Below, piece by piece: positions 1 to 8,610 of a stretch of DNA of 63,059 nt. The stretch comes from Candidatus Zixiibacteriota bacterium (GTDB lineage: Bacteria; Zixibacteria; MSB-5A5; GN15; JAAZOE01), in assembly GCA_030668485.1 (NCBI GenBank), contig DAOUTW010000023.1, positions 1 through 63,059 of the forward strand, written 5' to 3'. A program made the position numbers and the translations under genes. The first letter of the stretch is position 1, and each line of letters starts with the position of its first letter. The notes beneath the pieces were generated by a model. The model ran no database searches, was not told the DNA's origin, and saw nothing but the letters and a program-made list of their open reading frames with translations.

Positions 1-1
1 C

Positions 2-97
2 CTTAATGGCGATCTGGAATTGGACATTGGTGACGCCGTCCTTCTCATCAATTTTATTTTCCGCAACGGCCCGCCCCTCGATTGCATAAACAAATAA
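2..97 (+). CDS. Dockerin-like C-terminus of a secreted protein (5'-truncated)
   Basis: The reading frame is open from the window edge and ends at TAA 95-97, giving 31 residues. They read as the second half of a type I dockerin: a calcium-loop-like segment with alternating Asp/Asn (NGDLELDIGDAV), a helix LLINFIF and the tail RNGPPLDCINK. In the dockerin family this Asp-rich loop plus helix binds calcium, and the same layout closes the subtilase at 47215-48639 in this window. The catalytic or adhesive part of the protein lies outside the window, so its role cannot be stated. A terminator-like hairpin follows at 130-160. Confidence 0.7.
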   Translation, partial: LNGDLELDIGDAVLLINFIFRNGPPLDCINK

Positions 98-555
98 AAA
101 CCGGGCGGCTAAACAGAATGTGGTTGAATATCGGGCCGTATATGCGATGGCCCGATTGTTTACGATGGCTGGCAGGCATCCACGTCTACCAGCCCGTATT
201 TTAATATATGACACTGACTGATATTCCTGATGGGTCTATCGAGAAGCGGAATGGTCTGTGCGACAGTGAATTGCGAGATCACCCCCAATTTTTTGTCCTG
301 TATGTCCCTCATGCCGCCACCTTCTCAACAGTTCGAAGATCATCAATGAAGGCCAGCATGAATATATCATGTTTTTGGCTGTCGCCATTATGATCTGACT
401 CAATGAGAAGAGGATTGTCAAGAGCACAAGGTAAACAACCTACGGACTAACTGTGAGTCAAGAAGTTACAAGCCATCTCAAATGTGAATATTCCTGCGTC
501 TCATCATTCGCCGAGCTAATGTAAAAGCCACATTTCATCAGAATAGAGTGTTCCT
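98..555. other. Intergenic region, no convincing gene
   Basis: Apart from the hairpins near 130-195 I see no coding signal. The short open frames here have no ribosome-binding site and no recognisable protein pattern. The region separates a plus-strand gene end from the 3' end of the minus-strand ThyX-like gene. Confidence 0.6.
130..160 (+). terminator. Terminator-like hairpin after the dockerin gene
   Basis: ATCGGGCC (130-137) pairs perfectly with GGCCCGAT (149-156) around an 11-base loop, followed by TGTTT. A second, weaker pair, GGCTGG/CCAGCC, lies just downstream at about 167-195. The position 33 bases after a stop codon fits a Rho-independent terminator, though the T tract is short. Confidence 0.5.
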
Positions 556-1911
556 TTATTCATCTAAAGCGATGATATCTTGTTCCCCTCTTTTAATATC
601 AAACCGGTTTGGTTCCGGGTCCACATTCAATCTTATGCCTAAATGATGAGTAATTTGCTCTCCAATATTATGGGCTACTTTTTGCAATGTTGGGTGCACA
701 AACCTGGAATCTCGAATTTCCACCATGTAAACTGTCGCCGGTAAATCTCCTGTAAATTTATTTGACGTATTATATCCTATCGGTATAAAATATTGTTGCA
801 ACTCTCTGGAAATGCTCATTTCACCAATTGTGCTTTCAATCATATTTAAATGTTCCGGTAGTTTTTCTCTGACCTTTTTCGGAAGATTATCAATATACCA
901 TTGATTGAATCCCAGGTCAGTAGTAAGTAAGGGCATCCTTTGAGTTATGGCCCGGTGTCTTTGAATATCTCTAAAGGAACCAAAATCTAACTGATATTTA
1001 ATTTCAAGGGTGCCTATTTGCCCGACAAATTTCGGAAGTCCCGTCTTGGGAGGTCTTTTCTTGAAAAGGTCATCATATTTTTTCAATTCACTATGATTAA
1101 TGTTTTTAAAATTTATTACCGGTTCATCAGAACATTCCGGATCATGGTAATAATAATTTTCTGCTATTAAATTTTGATATGTTTCAGTTTCATTAGGTAT
1201 TTCATGTCCAAAAGAATGAGGGTGATGTTTGTGAAGCGCCTCTTTTATGCTCGAAGCCATATTTCTGACTTCCGATAAAGGATGATGCATTAAAAATAAC
1301 AATTTATCTGCTGCTTGTCTGAGATCCGTATGCCATGCAAAATTCGTAGATGCTCCTGCCGGAAGAAGACTTCTGGTAATATCAAATGTCCTGGCATCTA
1401 TGGCCTTTTCATAAATCGATATTTTTTCTTCCTCGTTTCTGAGGTGAAGTTTTTTCAAATATTCTCTCGTAGGTTCATGAGCATCAATATAGAATTGTCG
1501 CTGCAATTCTAAGAGGGCATTTCCTTCTTCTGACTGTGTTGGGTCGATAAAGGACTGTTGGGAAAAATCAAGATACCTCGTAGAAGATTCCTGTCCCCTA
1601 AAAAGAGGATTATCCTGAACCGCCTTGACGGCAGGCATAGATACGCCTTCTATAAATATTGTCGTGTCTCCACAATCCCCTATTGAATGATGTCCGTAAC
1701 CAATGTAAAATTTCTCCATAAAATTGTCGGCCCCTTTTTCGGCCAATATTTTTAAATGACTTCTTAACCCTCCTGTAGAACGTGAATGCAAGGCCTGCAG
1801 CATCGCTTCTGCTTCTGCATCGATAACTGATCCTGTATCAATTATTATAACTTCTCCACCGTCTTTTATATTCACGGTTGTATGTTTTAACCTGGAAAGA
1901 TCTTTGGCCAT
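556..1911 (-). CDS. Divergent two-lobed ThyX-superfamily protein (FAD-dependent thymidylate synthase-like)
   Basis: The 451-residue product carries ThyX-family patterns in both halves. The N-terminal half has a YGHHSIGDCGD segment followed by ESSTRYLDFS. The C-terminal half has FRDIQRHRAITQRMPLL, which corresponds to the ThyX flavin/dUMP motif RHRx7S but lacks the terminal Ser. Classical ThyX is about 220-250 residues and works as a tetramer, so a double-length chain looks like a fusion or duplication of two ThyX folds. Genuine ThyX methylates dUMP using methylenetetrahydrofolate and FAD. Whether this divergent form does so is uncertain. The gene is visibly more AT-rich than most of the window and stands alone between intergenic gaps, which suggests transfer. 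The ATG at 1911 is the only start near the conserved region. Confidence 0.75.
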   Translation of the reverse strand: MAKDLSRLKHTTVNIKDGGEVIIIDTGSVIDAEAEAMLQALHSRSTGGLRSHLKILAEKGADNFMEKFYIGYGHHSIGDCGDTTIFIEGVSMPAVKAVQDNPLFRGQESSTRYLDFSQQSFIDPTQSEEGNALLELQRQFYIDAHEPTREYLKKLHLRNEEEKISIYEKAIDARTFDITRSLLPAGASTNFAWHTDLRQAADKLLFLMHHPLSEVRNMASSIKEALHKHHPHSFGHEIPNETETYQNLIAENYYYHDPECSDEPVINFKNINHSELKKYDDLFKKRPPKTGLPKFVGQIGTLEIKYQLDFGSFRDIQRHRAITQRMPLLTTDLGFNQWYIDNLPKKVREKLPEHLNMIESTIGEMSISRELQQYFIPIGYNTSNKFTGDLPATVYMVEIRDSRFVHPTLQKVAHNIGEQITHHLGIRLNVDPEPNRFDIKRGEQDIIALDE

Positions 1912-2295
1912 CTTTTATTCCTCTAAATCAGTTTTTGTAAACAGACCAGTACATTTTGTTCAAGATCAAATATAAAATACAGATACTTAAATGGCTATGA
2001 GAAATAACACTTTTGAGGAAAGAATTAAAGGCAAGCTTACTTGGTTGGCGGGCTTGGCCAGAGTCGAACACACCTCGTCTCCAAAATGAAAAGGCAAACA
2101 ATTAACCGTGACTTTCAGGATTTAATCGAGACAAAACTGGTCAAGTAAAGGACAATCTTTGATCGCGAATATATAATTGTCTTTATTTTAGCGTCATCGA
2201 CCATGGTTTGGTCGATAGTGAAACAAAGCAATAATATTGGGGGCTTGACCGCCAAATAAACTATGGGCTTTACAACGAGATACGGGAGTTTTTCT
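1912..2295. other. Divergent intergenic region between the ThyX-like gene and the exported protein
   Basis: This region holds the promoters of two divergent genes. AT-rich stretches are present, but no -35/-10 pair is convincing. Read on the minus strand, 2043-2085 resembles the 3' part of a tRNA (a TTCGACT-like loop and a terminal CCA), but there is no 5' half, so I did not call an RNA gene. Confidence 0.45.
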
Positions 2296-2877
2296 ATGTT
2301 AAAATCAGTTGGCGTTATTTTGCTGGTATTTTCCGTGACAGCGGTTTTATCTCTGACTGCCGCCGCGGTCAATCTGCAGGCCGATTATTTTAAGTCGATC
2401 GGCAATTATTATGGTATATCCACCGATGAGGTGGAGGAAATTTCTCAGACCGGTATTGTCGATGAGGATTTGCCGGTAGTGTTCTTTGTCGCCGATCACG
2501 CTGACGCCGCACCAAAAAAAGTCGCAAATATGCGTCATAACGGGGCTTCGTGGTCATCCGTCTGTGAAAAATATTCTATCAAAGCCACCGATTTCTATAT
2601 CATCATCTCGGGATCAATCAAGAGTGAGGCCTACGGACCGATTTATGAAAAATTCAATACCACTCCCCAAAGGAAATGGAAAGAAATTCAGTTGACCGAT
2701 GATGAAATGGTCAACATGGTTAATCTGAAGCTTATCTATAGTCTGCACGATTATTCAGTCTATGAAATCATGGCGATGCGTGATTTCGGGAAAAGTTTCA
2801 CCAGGATTAATCAGCAGGTCTATCTGGCCAAGGAAGAGATGAACGAAGAGCGCAACAAAGTGCTCGAAGCTCGATAA
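2296..2877 (+). CDS. Small exported protein with two helical repeats, unknown function
   Basis: About 193 residues. I chose the ATG at 2296 because GGGAG lies seven bases upstream; an in-frame ATG at 2263 would add eleven residues before the signal peptide. The N-terminus MLKSVGVILLVFSVTAVLSL.. is a signal sequence. The mature part has two related segments, VANMRHNGASWSSVCEKY and IMAMRDFGKSFTRINQQV, each a helix ending in a Gly/Ser-Trp/Phe turn, so it is probably a short repeat protein of the periplasm. It is not a family I can name. A strong terminator at 2943-2974 makes it monocistronic and separates it from the cytochrome island. Confidence 0.65.
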   Translation: MLKSVGVILLVFSVTAVLSLTAAAVNLQADYFKSIGNYYGISTDEVEEISQTGIVDEDLPVVFFVADHADAAPKKVANMRHNGASWSSVCEKYSIKATDFYIIISGSIKSEAYGPIYEKFNTTPQRKWKEIQLTDDEMVNMVNLKLIYSLHDYSVYEIMAMRDFGKSFTRINQQVYLAKEEMNEERNKVLEAR

Positions 2878-2942
2878 CTTCCTGAGCCGATGGTTCCGAT
2901 TAATCGGTGAATTTGCAAATTCTGACAGGCAAATAGTAATTG

Positions 2943-2974
2943 ATGCCGTCGCCCTGCAAGGCGGCGGCATTTTT
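2943..2974 (+). terminator. Rho-independent terminator
   Basis: ATGCCGTCGCC (2943-2953) pairs over 11 positions, with one G-T wobble, with GGCGGCGGCAT (2960-2970), followed directly by TTTT. It lies 66 bases past the stop of the exported protein. A second perfect 8-bp inverted repeat, AATTCCGA/TCGGAATT, follows at 2976-2999. Confidence 0.8.
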
Positions 2975-3092
2975 AATTCCGAGTTTCCGATCGGAATTAG
3001 GGCGAGAAATTCAGGTGCTCCCGACTGATGATAACGGCAGCATCGTTGACAAAGAAGAGAGCGAATAAGGATAAATTTGGTAATGTTTGCCC

Positions 3093-3120
3093 TTGACTTT
3101 CTGCTGATTTCGATTAATAT
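3093..3120 (+). promoter_or_regulatory. Putative sigma-70 promoter for the 3193 cytochrome operon
   Basis: TTGACT (3093-3098), a 16-base spacer and TAATAT (3115-3120). The -35 box is good and the -10 box matches four of six. It lies about 70 bases before the cytochrome start and after a terminator, so transcription must begin here or nearby. Confidence 0.4.
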
Positions 3121-3192
3121 TCCAAGCGATTGTTTACAATCGACCGATGAAGAATCATCGGGGGGAAATAGTCTATTGCAACTGGAGTTATG

Positions 3193-4455
3193 ATGAAAAG
3201 ACATACTATCTTCTGTCTCATCGCGGTCGCCGTAATATTCAACGCCGGTAATGTTTATGGTCAGGGTGATGCTCAGTGCGTAAATTCAAAGTGTCATGCC
3301 GATATGGGAACCAAGAAGTATGTTCATGGTCCGGTTGGAGCGAAAGTCTGTACCGTTTGCCATGTCCCGACCCCGGATAAGGATCATGAATTCACGTTTT
3401 TTGCGGCCAAAGAAGAATTATGTCTGGGGTGTCATGAAACCAGCCGGGATATGATGCTTCAGGAACATGTGCACAGCCCGGTTTCCGATGGCAATTGTAC
3501 CGGTTGTCACGATCCCCACCAGAGCGATTTTCAGTATACTTTAAAAGGTAAGGCTGCCGATCTCTGTTATAATTGCCACAAAACCGATAAATTCAGCAAA
3601 GAGTTTGTCCATGGTCCGGTCGGTGGAGGCGATTGCAATGTCTGTCATAACCCTCACGCCTCTCAAAATATCAACCAACTGGAAAAAGCGCCGGAAGAGC
3701 TTTGCCTCAGTTGCCATGTGGAAATGACTGAAACGATGGGAAAACGGCATGTCCATCCTCCGGTGAAGGAAAAATGCACCAATTGCCATGACCCCCACTC
3801 GAATGCAGCCCAATACATGCTGGATACTAATCGTCCGCAAGTATGTTTTGGTTGCCATGAAAACCTGGCGGTGAACCCTGAAGTCGAACACCCTCCGGTG
3901 GCCTCCGGCGATTGCAGCGCCTGTCATAACGTTCACGCCACCGATTATCCGCGGATGCTTCTGGAGCCACTGAATGAATTATGCTTCACGTGCCATGAGG
4001 AATTAGGGGAGCTTGTCGATAACAGTACGCACAAACATGGACCGGTTCAGGATGGAGATTGTAATGCCTGTCATAATCCTCATGGAAGCGAGAATTACCG
4101 GCTGTTAAAGAAATACTTCCCACATGACTTCTATATGGCGTATAATACTGAGAACTATGCCATGTGCTTCGAGTGCCATAATAAGGATGTTGCCCTGGAC
4201 GAAAAGACTTCAACCTTGACCGATTTCCGTGACGGAGAGATCAATTTACATTATCTCCATGTCAACAAGGAAGTTAAAGGAAGAAGTTGTAAGGCCTGTC
4301 ATCAGTCCCATGCCACCGATCAGGAGAAGCACATCCGGAAGTCGGTACCTTACGGATCGGTCAATTGGGATCTCCCGGTGGCCTTCACCAAGCTGGAAGA
4401 TGGCGGAAGTTGCGTCGTTGGGTGCCATGCTCCTAAGGAGTACCATCGTAAATGA
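3193..4455 (+). CDS. Secreted multihaem c-type cytochrome (13 CXXCH plus 2 variant sites)
   Basis: 420 residues from the ATG at 3193, chosen over the ATG at 3190 because GGAG at 3184-3187 then sits five bases away. A signal peptide (KRHTIFCLIAVAVIFNAG) is followed by 13 CXXCH sites, an unusual CX4CH (CVNSKCH) at the start and a CX3CH (CVVGCH) at the end, so up to 15 haems. The spacing is of the doubled-CXXCH type: pairs of sites separated by HGPV/HSPV and followed by DPH or NPH, whose His residues are probable distal haem ligands. Such proteins carry electrons along a haem chain in the periplasm or at the cell surface. It overlaps the next gene by ATGA. The physiological partner is unknown. 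Confidence 0.9.
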   Translation: MKRHTIFCLIAVAVIFNAGNVYGQGDAQCVNSKCHADMGTKKYVHGPVGAKVCTVCHVPTPDKDHEFTFFAAKEELCLGCHETSRDMMLQEHVHSPVSDGNCTGCHDPHQSDFQYTLKGKAADLCYNCHKTDKFSKEFVHGPVGGGDCNVCHNPHASQNINQLEKAPEELCLSCHVEMTETMGKRHVHPPVKEKCTNCHDPHSNAAQYMLDTNRPQVCFGCHENLAVNPEVEHPPVASGDCSACHNVHATDYPRMLLEPLNELCFTCHEELGELVDNSTHKHGPVQDGDCNACHNPHGSENYRLLKKYFPHDFYMAYNTENYAMCFECHNKDVALDEKTSTLTDFRDGEINLHYLHVNKEVKGRSCKACHQSHATDQEKHIRKSVPYGSVNWDLPVAFTKLEDGGSCVVGCHAPKEYHRK

Positions 4456-4991
4456 ACCGTTCGCGGTTAACGCGTTTTTTTGAAATTTGTCTGGTCTGTA
4501 TTATTCTGTTCGCTGCCAGCCCACTTCCGGGTGATGATACGGGCAGTACATCCCGAAATATCAGACTTGAAGCCCGGAATCTTCTTCGGGCTGCTAACAC
4601 CAGTTTTGGCGAAGGGAATTCCGAACGGGCGCTGGCTAAGATCGATTCGATTCTGGCCTTAGACTCATTGAATCCCGACGCTTTTTTTCTCCAGGCCAAA
4701 ATCTCTCTTGCCGGTGGTGACACCGCTTCGGCGACAGAAATACTGGAACTGGCCCGCCACAAAGCACCCCGGTCGACAAGAATAAAAATACTTCTGGCGC
4801 GAATATTCATACACCGGGGCGAATATGAGATGCCGTTGGCCCTGACCGAGGAGATCCTGAAATTTAAGCCGTCTGACGGGGAAGCTTCATTCCTCCACGG
4901 CTGGGGTTTGCTTATAAAAGGTGATACCGTCCAAGCCGCCGACGCCTTCGAAAAAATCCTGACCGATAAGCTAGCGGGAGGCAAAAAGTGA
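4452..4991 (+). CDS. Exported TPR protein
   Basis: 179 residues; the ATG at 4452 overlaps the cytochrome stop (ATGA). The N-terminus is a signal peptide (RFFEICLVCIILFAASPLPG) and the rest is about three tetratricopeptide repeats: ARNLLRAANTSFGEGNSERA, then a repeat around NPDAFFLQAKISLAGGD, then one around GEASFLHGWGLLIKGD. TPRs are protein-docking modules. In this context the protein may help assemble or hold the cytochrome in the periplasm. The stop TGA shares its A with the next start. Confidence 0.75.
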   Translation: MNRSRLTRFFEICLVCIILFAASPLPGDDTGSTSRNIRLEARNLLRAANTSFGEGNSERALAKIDSILALDSLNPDAFFLQAKISLAGGDTASATEILELARHKAPRSTRIKILLARIFIHRGEYEMPLALTEEILKFKPSDGEASFLHGWGLLIKGDTVQAADAFEKILTDKLAGGKK

Positions 4992-6109
4992 TGCGTCTTC
5001 CCTCGATCAGCATTTTTAGGCGGGTGGAACTGGTTTTGGCCATCATTATTATCATGGCCGCCGCCAACGCTTCGGCGGCATTCAAGTATACTGCCGTCGG
5101 GATGGATGCTCATGATTTCTCGGGGGAAGATATTATCTCCGGAAATTCGATATCAATCAGCGATCTATATCGGGATAATCTTGTTATTGTGGTGTTTTGG
5201 GCAACCTGGTCGCCCCGGTCTCTGGCTCAATTGCGGGACATGAATGAATTGAAGGCGAAATACGCCGATTATCCGATCGAAGTAGTGGCGATAAATGTCG
5301 ATGGCCAAAAAACAACCCCGGCGGTCCGGTCAAAAATAGACCGAGCGATTGAGGATTTGGGCCTTCAAATCCCGGTGATTATCGATGAGGGGCTTGAAAT
5401 ATTCTATAAGTATGGCGTTGTCGCCGTGCCATCGACCGCCGTAATTGACACTGCCGGCATAGTCCGTTACGATCCTTGCGGTTATGGGATGATGATTCAG
5501 GATGTACTGGTAGATTCCGTCAAGGTTTTTCTGGGACTGGCCGAGAGCAAACAAACACATATTTTTGCCGCGGGATACCAACCGCAAAAGAAATCGTCTC
5601 GTTATTACAATCTGGCTCTGAGGTTAAACCAAACCGGTATGCACGACCGAGCCCTGGAGAATCTTGAATTGGCTCATCAAGCCGATACACTCTTCCCCGG
5701 CCCTCTGGCTCTTAGGGGAGAAATTCTGAGGTTTCAGGGGAAGCTTGAGGCATCTCAGGAGGCGTTTGCTCGGGCCGCGGAACTCGACAGCAGCCTTACA
5801 ACAACCTGGGCCGGATGGGGACGAACCTTATTGCGCAATCAACAGATAGAGCAGGCCCGTGAAAAATTATCCCGCGCCCTGGAACTTGAAGAAACGTATA
5901 CGCCGGCCCTGATCGATCTCGGCTTGTGCCAGGCGCATCTGGACAGCATTGAGCCGGCCATAGAGTCTCTTTTGCAGGCCGCGGAATTGAACCATGGCAA
6001 TCCGATGATCCACTATTACCTGGGCCAGGTATATCGCCGGGCAGGACGAGAAGGAGAGGCGGCGCAGGCGTTTCTAAGGGCGCTGTCTATTATTTATCCG
6101 GAAGATTGA
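4991..6109 (+). CDS. Exported redoxin-like protein lacking the CXXC, fused to TPRs
   Basis: 372 residues from the ATG at 4991, one base into the upstream stop; a GTG at 4988 is the alternative. After a signal peptide, residues ~25-180 match the TlpA/ResA/CcmG thioredoxin-like fold (VVFWATW near residue 70, VVAINVDG, and a cis-Pro segment VAVPSTAVID). The active-site CXXC is replaced by Ser74-Pro-Arg-Ser77, so both redox cysteines are lost. The C-terminal ~180 residues are four or five TPR units. Known relatives reduce apocytochrome haem-binding cysteines. This one cannot do dithiol chemistry and is more likely a scaffold or chaperone for apocytochromes. That role is inferred from position only. 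Confidence 0.8.
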   Translation: MRLPSISIFRRVELVLAIIIIMAAANASAAFKYTAVGMDAHDFSGEDIISGNSISISDLYRDNLVIVVFWATWSPRSLAQLRDMNELKAKYADYPIEVVAINVDGQKTTPAVRSKIDRAIEDLGLQIPVIIDEGLEIFYKYGVVAVPSTAVIDTAGIVRYDPCGYGMMIQDVLVDSVKVFLGLAESKQTHIFAAGYQPQKKSSRYYNLALRLNQTGMHDRALENLELAHQADTLFPGPLALRGEILRFQGKLEASQEAFARAAELDSSLTTTWAGWGRTLLRNQQIEQAREKLSRALELEETYTPALIDLGLCQAHLDSIEPAIESLLQAAELNHGNPMIHYYLGQVYRRAGREGEAAQAFLRALSIIYPED

Positions 6110-6119
6110 GGAGAAATGA

Positions 6120-6959
6120 ATGATTAAAAATAGAATCCACCGATCAAGCGTCATTTCTATGATCGGCAAACTATTCATCGCCGTGCTCATCCTGTCGGTA
6201 TCCGCCGGAGGATATGAGAAATTTCACGGTGGGAACAATGAATCATGGCCGAAACTGAACTATGATTCGCTTTACACTGCCGCCTCTTCCCTGGCCGATT
6301 CGCCCGATGGCCGGCAGATCGTTGAAAAATGCCTGGCCGCTTACGGTGGTATCCCTCACCTTGAAAAACTTAATTCCGTCACCCAATATTGGCGGATGCT
6401 GGAATTGATGACCCGGGACTCGGTAGATATAAACAGAACCGCGGCCACCGGCCGTCGCTATAAAATAGAAAAGAAACATCCCGGCGGTTTTGAAGAACGC
6501 ATGATCGATGGTGATCAGGCCTGGTTTCAAACTTCCGATACTTTGATTTCCTTGAACAGTGGCCGGTACAAGGCGGAATTGTTCAGTTATCTGGTGCTGT
6601 CAATGCCGCTGGCAATAGAAAAGGAACGTTTCGACGGCATTCGTTATGGCATCAGGGCCGATGATCCTCTGCATTACCTCTACTTTGACAAACAGGATAG
6701 CTTAATGTTGGTCGTCGGCATCGACCCGGATAGCCATTTGATTAGAAAGGCCGAAGGGGTCATACGCCAGGATAGCGCCTCCTTTGTATTCATCAACCTG
6801 TTTGACGACCACAGGGAAAACCATGGATATATCTTCCCCCATTCCCTGACCAATATCTCAATGGGTCTGACCGTCGGCAGGGCTGTTTTAAAAAATGTAG
6901 AAGTTAATTTCGACCCGACCGCGTCCTTTTTCTCCCCGATTGACCCAATCGGGGATTGA
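6120..6959 (+). CDS. Exported LolA/LolB-like lipid-binding-fold protein
   Basis: 279 residues with a signal sequence (SVISMIGKLFIAVLILSVSAGG). The mature N-terminus IVEKCLAAYGGIPHLEKLNS is the pattern that opens outer-membrane lipoprotein-sorting-protein-like domains. It is followed by alternating beta strands (RRYKIEKKHPGGFEERMIDG, DQAWFQTSD and others) and a C-terminal NVEVNFDP strand, as in that half-barrel fold. It may shuttle a lipid, lipoprotein or hydrophobic cofactor across the periplasm. It follows the redoxin-TPR gene by ten bases with AGGAG before the start and belongs to the same operon. No lipobox is seen. Confidence 0.6.
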   Translation: MIKNRIHRSSVISMIGKLFIAVLILSVSAGGYEKFHGGNNESWPKLNYDSLYTAASSLADSPDGRQIVEKCLAAYGGIPHLEKLNSVTQYWRMLELMTRDSVDINRTAATGRRYKIEKKHPGGFEERMIDGDQAWFQTSDTLISLNSGRYKAELFSYLVLSMPLAIEKERFDGIRYGIRADDPLHYLYFDKQDSLMLVVGIDPDSHLIRKAEGVIRQDSASFVFINLFDDHRENHGYIFPHSLTNISMGLTVGRAVLKNVEVNFDPTASFFSPIDPIGD

Positions 6960-7043
6960 CAACCGGGCGTCATTAATATAGATATTGCCTGTGTTCTGCG
7001 AAGTCGCGGCATTTATTGCCCGGATTTGCGGGTATAAACGGGT

Positions 7044-8357
7044 ATGTGTATGAGCTTTTTTCAAAATATAGTCCTCAAGGCCAGCCGGGCAGCCATGATC
7101 GGAATTCTAGTCGGCATTATAGTGGCTGCGTTGCCCCTCGCCGTCAACGGCGAGGAAATAAAGGCCTGTCTCGATTGCCATCCCGGATATTATGATGATT
7201 TCGAAATGGAATTCAACCATGCTCCTTTCGAGCAAGAGGATTGTTATTCCTGCCACCGGTTCCATGGATTTCGTAATGCCGTGGAACTTGACGGGCCGAT
7301 CAGGATTATCTGTGGCAGATGTCATGTGGACATTTCTGAAATAAGCGATGATTTCATTCATCAGCCGATCGCCGACGAAGATGCCAGTTGCACGAACTGC
7401 CACGATCCGCATTCGAGTGAATTCCCCGGCTTACTTTCTCGACCGGTGGATTCCCTTTGTACTGAATGCCATGATTCCCCGGCCGATGCCTCAGGGACGA
7501 TTCATGCTCCGTATGGAGATGCCAGTTGCATAGTATGTCATGATCCCCATGGCTCACCGTTCGGTTCCAATTTCCTGATGCCGCCCGAGTATATCTGTCT
7601 CGAGTGCCATGTCAATGATTTTGAGGGGCTTGACCCCGGCATGCTTCATGCCGTCGACGAAGAACAGGGTTGCGATAAATGCCATAATGGTCACGAATCA
7701 TCGCATAGGTCGCTGCTCAAGGCAGAACCCGAGCAGTTGTGCCTCGACTGCCACGCCTCAATGAAGGCCGAATTGGAGACAGCGCCCAAGCATTCCATCC
7801 TGGAGGGTGAAGACTGCCTGATCTGTCACAAACCTCACTTTATGCTATCAGGCGGCCATCTTATCAGCGATGAAAAAGAGCTTTGTCTCACTTGTCATGA
7901 TGATATTGCAGAACTGATGCAGGCCAAGGTGGTGCATGCCGCCGTTGAAGATAATTGTACCGTTTGTCATAATCCCCATCTTCAGATGTCGCCCGACTCT
8001 CAATCGGGTATTTGTGCCGACTGTCACGACCTTGAAGATGAGTCTTTCATCGACAGCCATTATGGCCTGACACCGGGAATATGCACCGATTGTCATAATC
8101 CTCATGGCTCTTCGGAAGCGAAATTGATCAGGCCGATCAGTCATGTTCCCTTTGCCGAGGGGGAGTGTGATGCCTGCCATGATCAGGGCGGTTCTGATGA
8201 CCGGCTTCAGGACAATGAATTATGTCTCGATTGTCATGATTTCGAGACGGAGGGCAAAATTCATAGCGAGGTTGATTTGAGTACCGATAAATGTCTCGAT
8301 TGTCACGCCTCTCATGCCTCCAAGCAGCCGGGACTGCTGAGATCCAAGGCTAAATAG
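7044..8357 (+). CDS. Secreted 17-haem c-type cytochrome
   Basis: 437 residues (ATG 7044; an in-frame ATG at 7050 is also possible). A hydrophobic segment AAMIGILVGIIVAALPLAV serves as signal or anchor. Seventeen CXXCH sites follow, with no variant sites, most in the doubled arrangement ..CxxCHDPHxS...LLS...LCxxCH. DPH, NPH and HGS elements supply likely sixth ligands. The chain is notably acidic between haems. It probably forms a long linear haem wire in the periplasm or outside the cell. It starts 84 bases after the LolA-like gene, so it may be co-transcribed with 3193-6959. It is followed by a 407-base gap and a new promoter. Confidence 0.9.
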   Translation: MCMSFFQNIVLKASRAAMIGILVGIIVAALPLAVNGEEIKACLDCHPGYYDDFEMEFNHAPFEQEDCYSCHRFHGFRNAVELDGPIRIICGRCHVDISEISDDFIHQPIADEDASCTNCHDPHSSEFPGLLSRPVDSLCTECHDSPADASGTIHAPYGDASCIVCHDPHGSPFGSNFLMPPEYICLECHVNDFEGLDPGMLHAVDEEQGCDKCHNGHESSHRSLLKAEPEQLCLDCHASMKAELETAPKHSILEGEDCLICHKPHFMLSGGHLISDEKELCLTCHDDIAELMQAKVVHAAVEDNCTVCHNPHLQMSPDSQSGICADCHDLEDESFIDSHYGLTPGICTDCHNPHGSSEAKLIRPISHVPFAEGECDACHDQGGSDDRLQDNELCLDCHDFETEGKIHSEVDLSTDKCLDCHASHASKQPGLLRSKAK

Positions 8358-8575
8358 CGGGACGATTTTTTCTCGAATAAAGTCAGATTTTCGAAATAGA
8401 AGACAAAATAAGACGGGTATTTTTTCAGCGTCACGACTTTTATTTCAGGACGATTATTATCGACTTTTGCTAAAGCATCGTATCTTGTTATGGTGTAATC
8501 TATTACAAGAATACGTAAAGACCAGATAGTCTAGGAAAATATCTCCATATACGATAAATTAGACCTTGTAAATCC

Positions 8576-8604
8576 TTGACAGAAGATATATCGCGTATTA
8601 TATT
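8576..8604 (+). promoter_or_regulatory. Strong sigma-70-type promoter
   Basis: TTGACA (8576-8581), a spacer of exactly 17 bases, then TATATT (8599-8604). This is the best promoter match in the window and should start transcription near 8611. It probably drives the main cytochrome/propeller operon beginning at 8765. Confidence 0.7.
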
Positions 8605-8610
8605 GAGACA

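Larger units (their letters stand above)
2878..3189. other. Intergenic region: terminator, hairpin and promoter for the first cytochrome
   Basis: From left to right the region holds the terminator at 2943-2974, an 8-bp palindromic hairpin at 2976-2999 and a possible sigma-70 promoter at 3093-3120. No coding sequence is supported. Confidence 0.6.

Noticed and set aside
2043-2085. tRNA-like 3' end on the minus strand (TTCGACT loop and terminal CCA)
   Set aside because: The T-stem pairs poorly and no matching acceptor 5' half or anticodon arm lies at the required distance. At most a decayed fragment.
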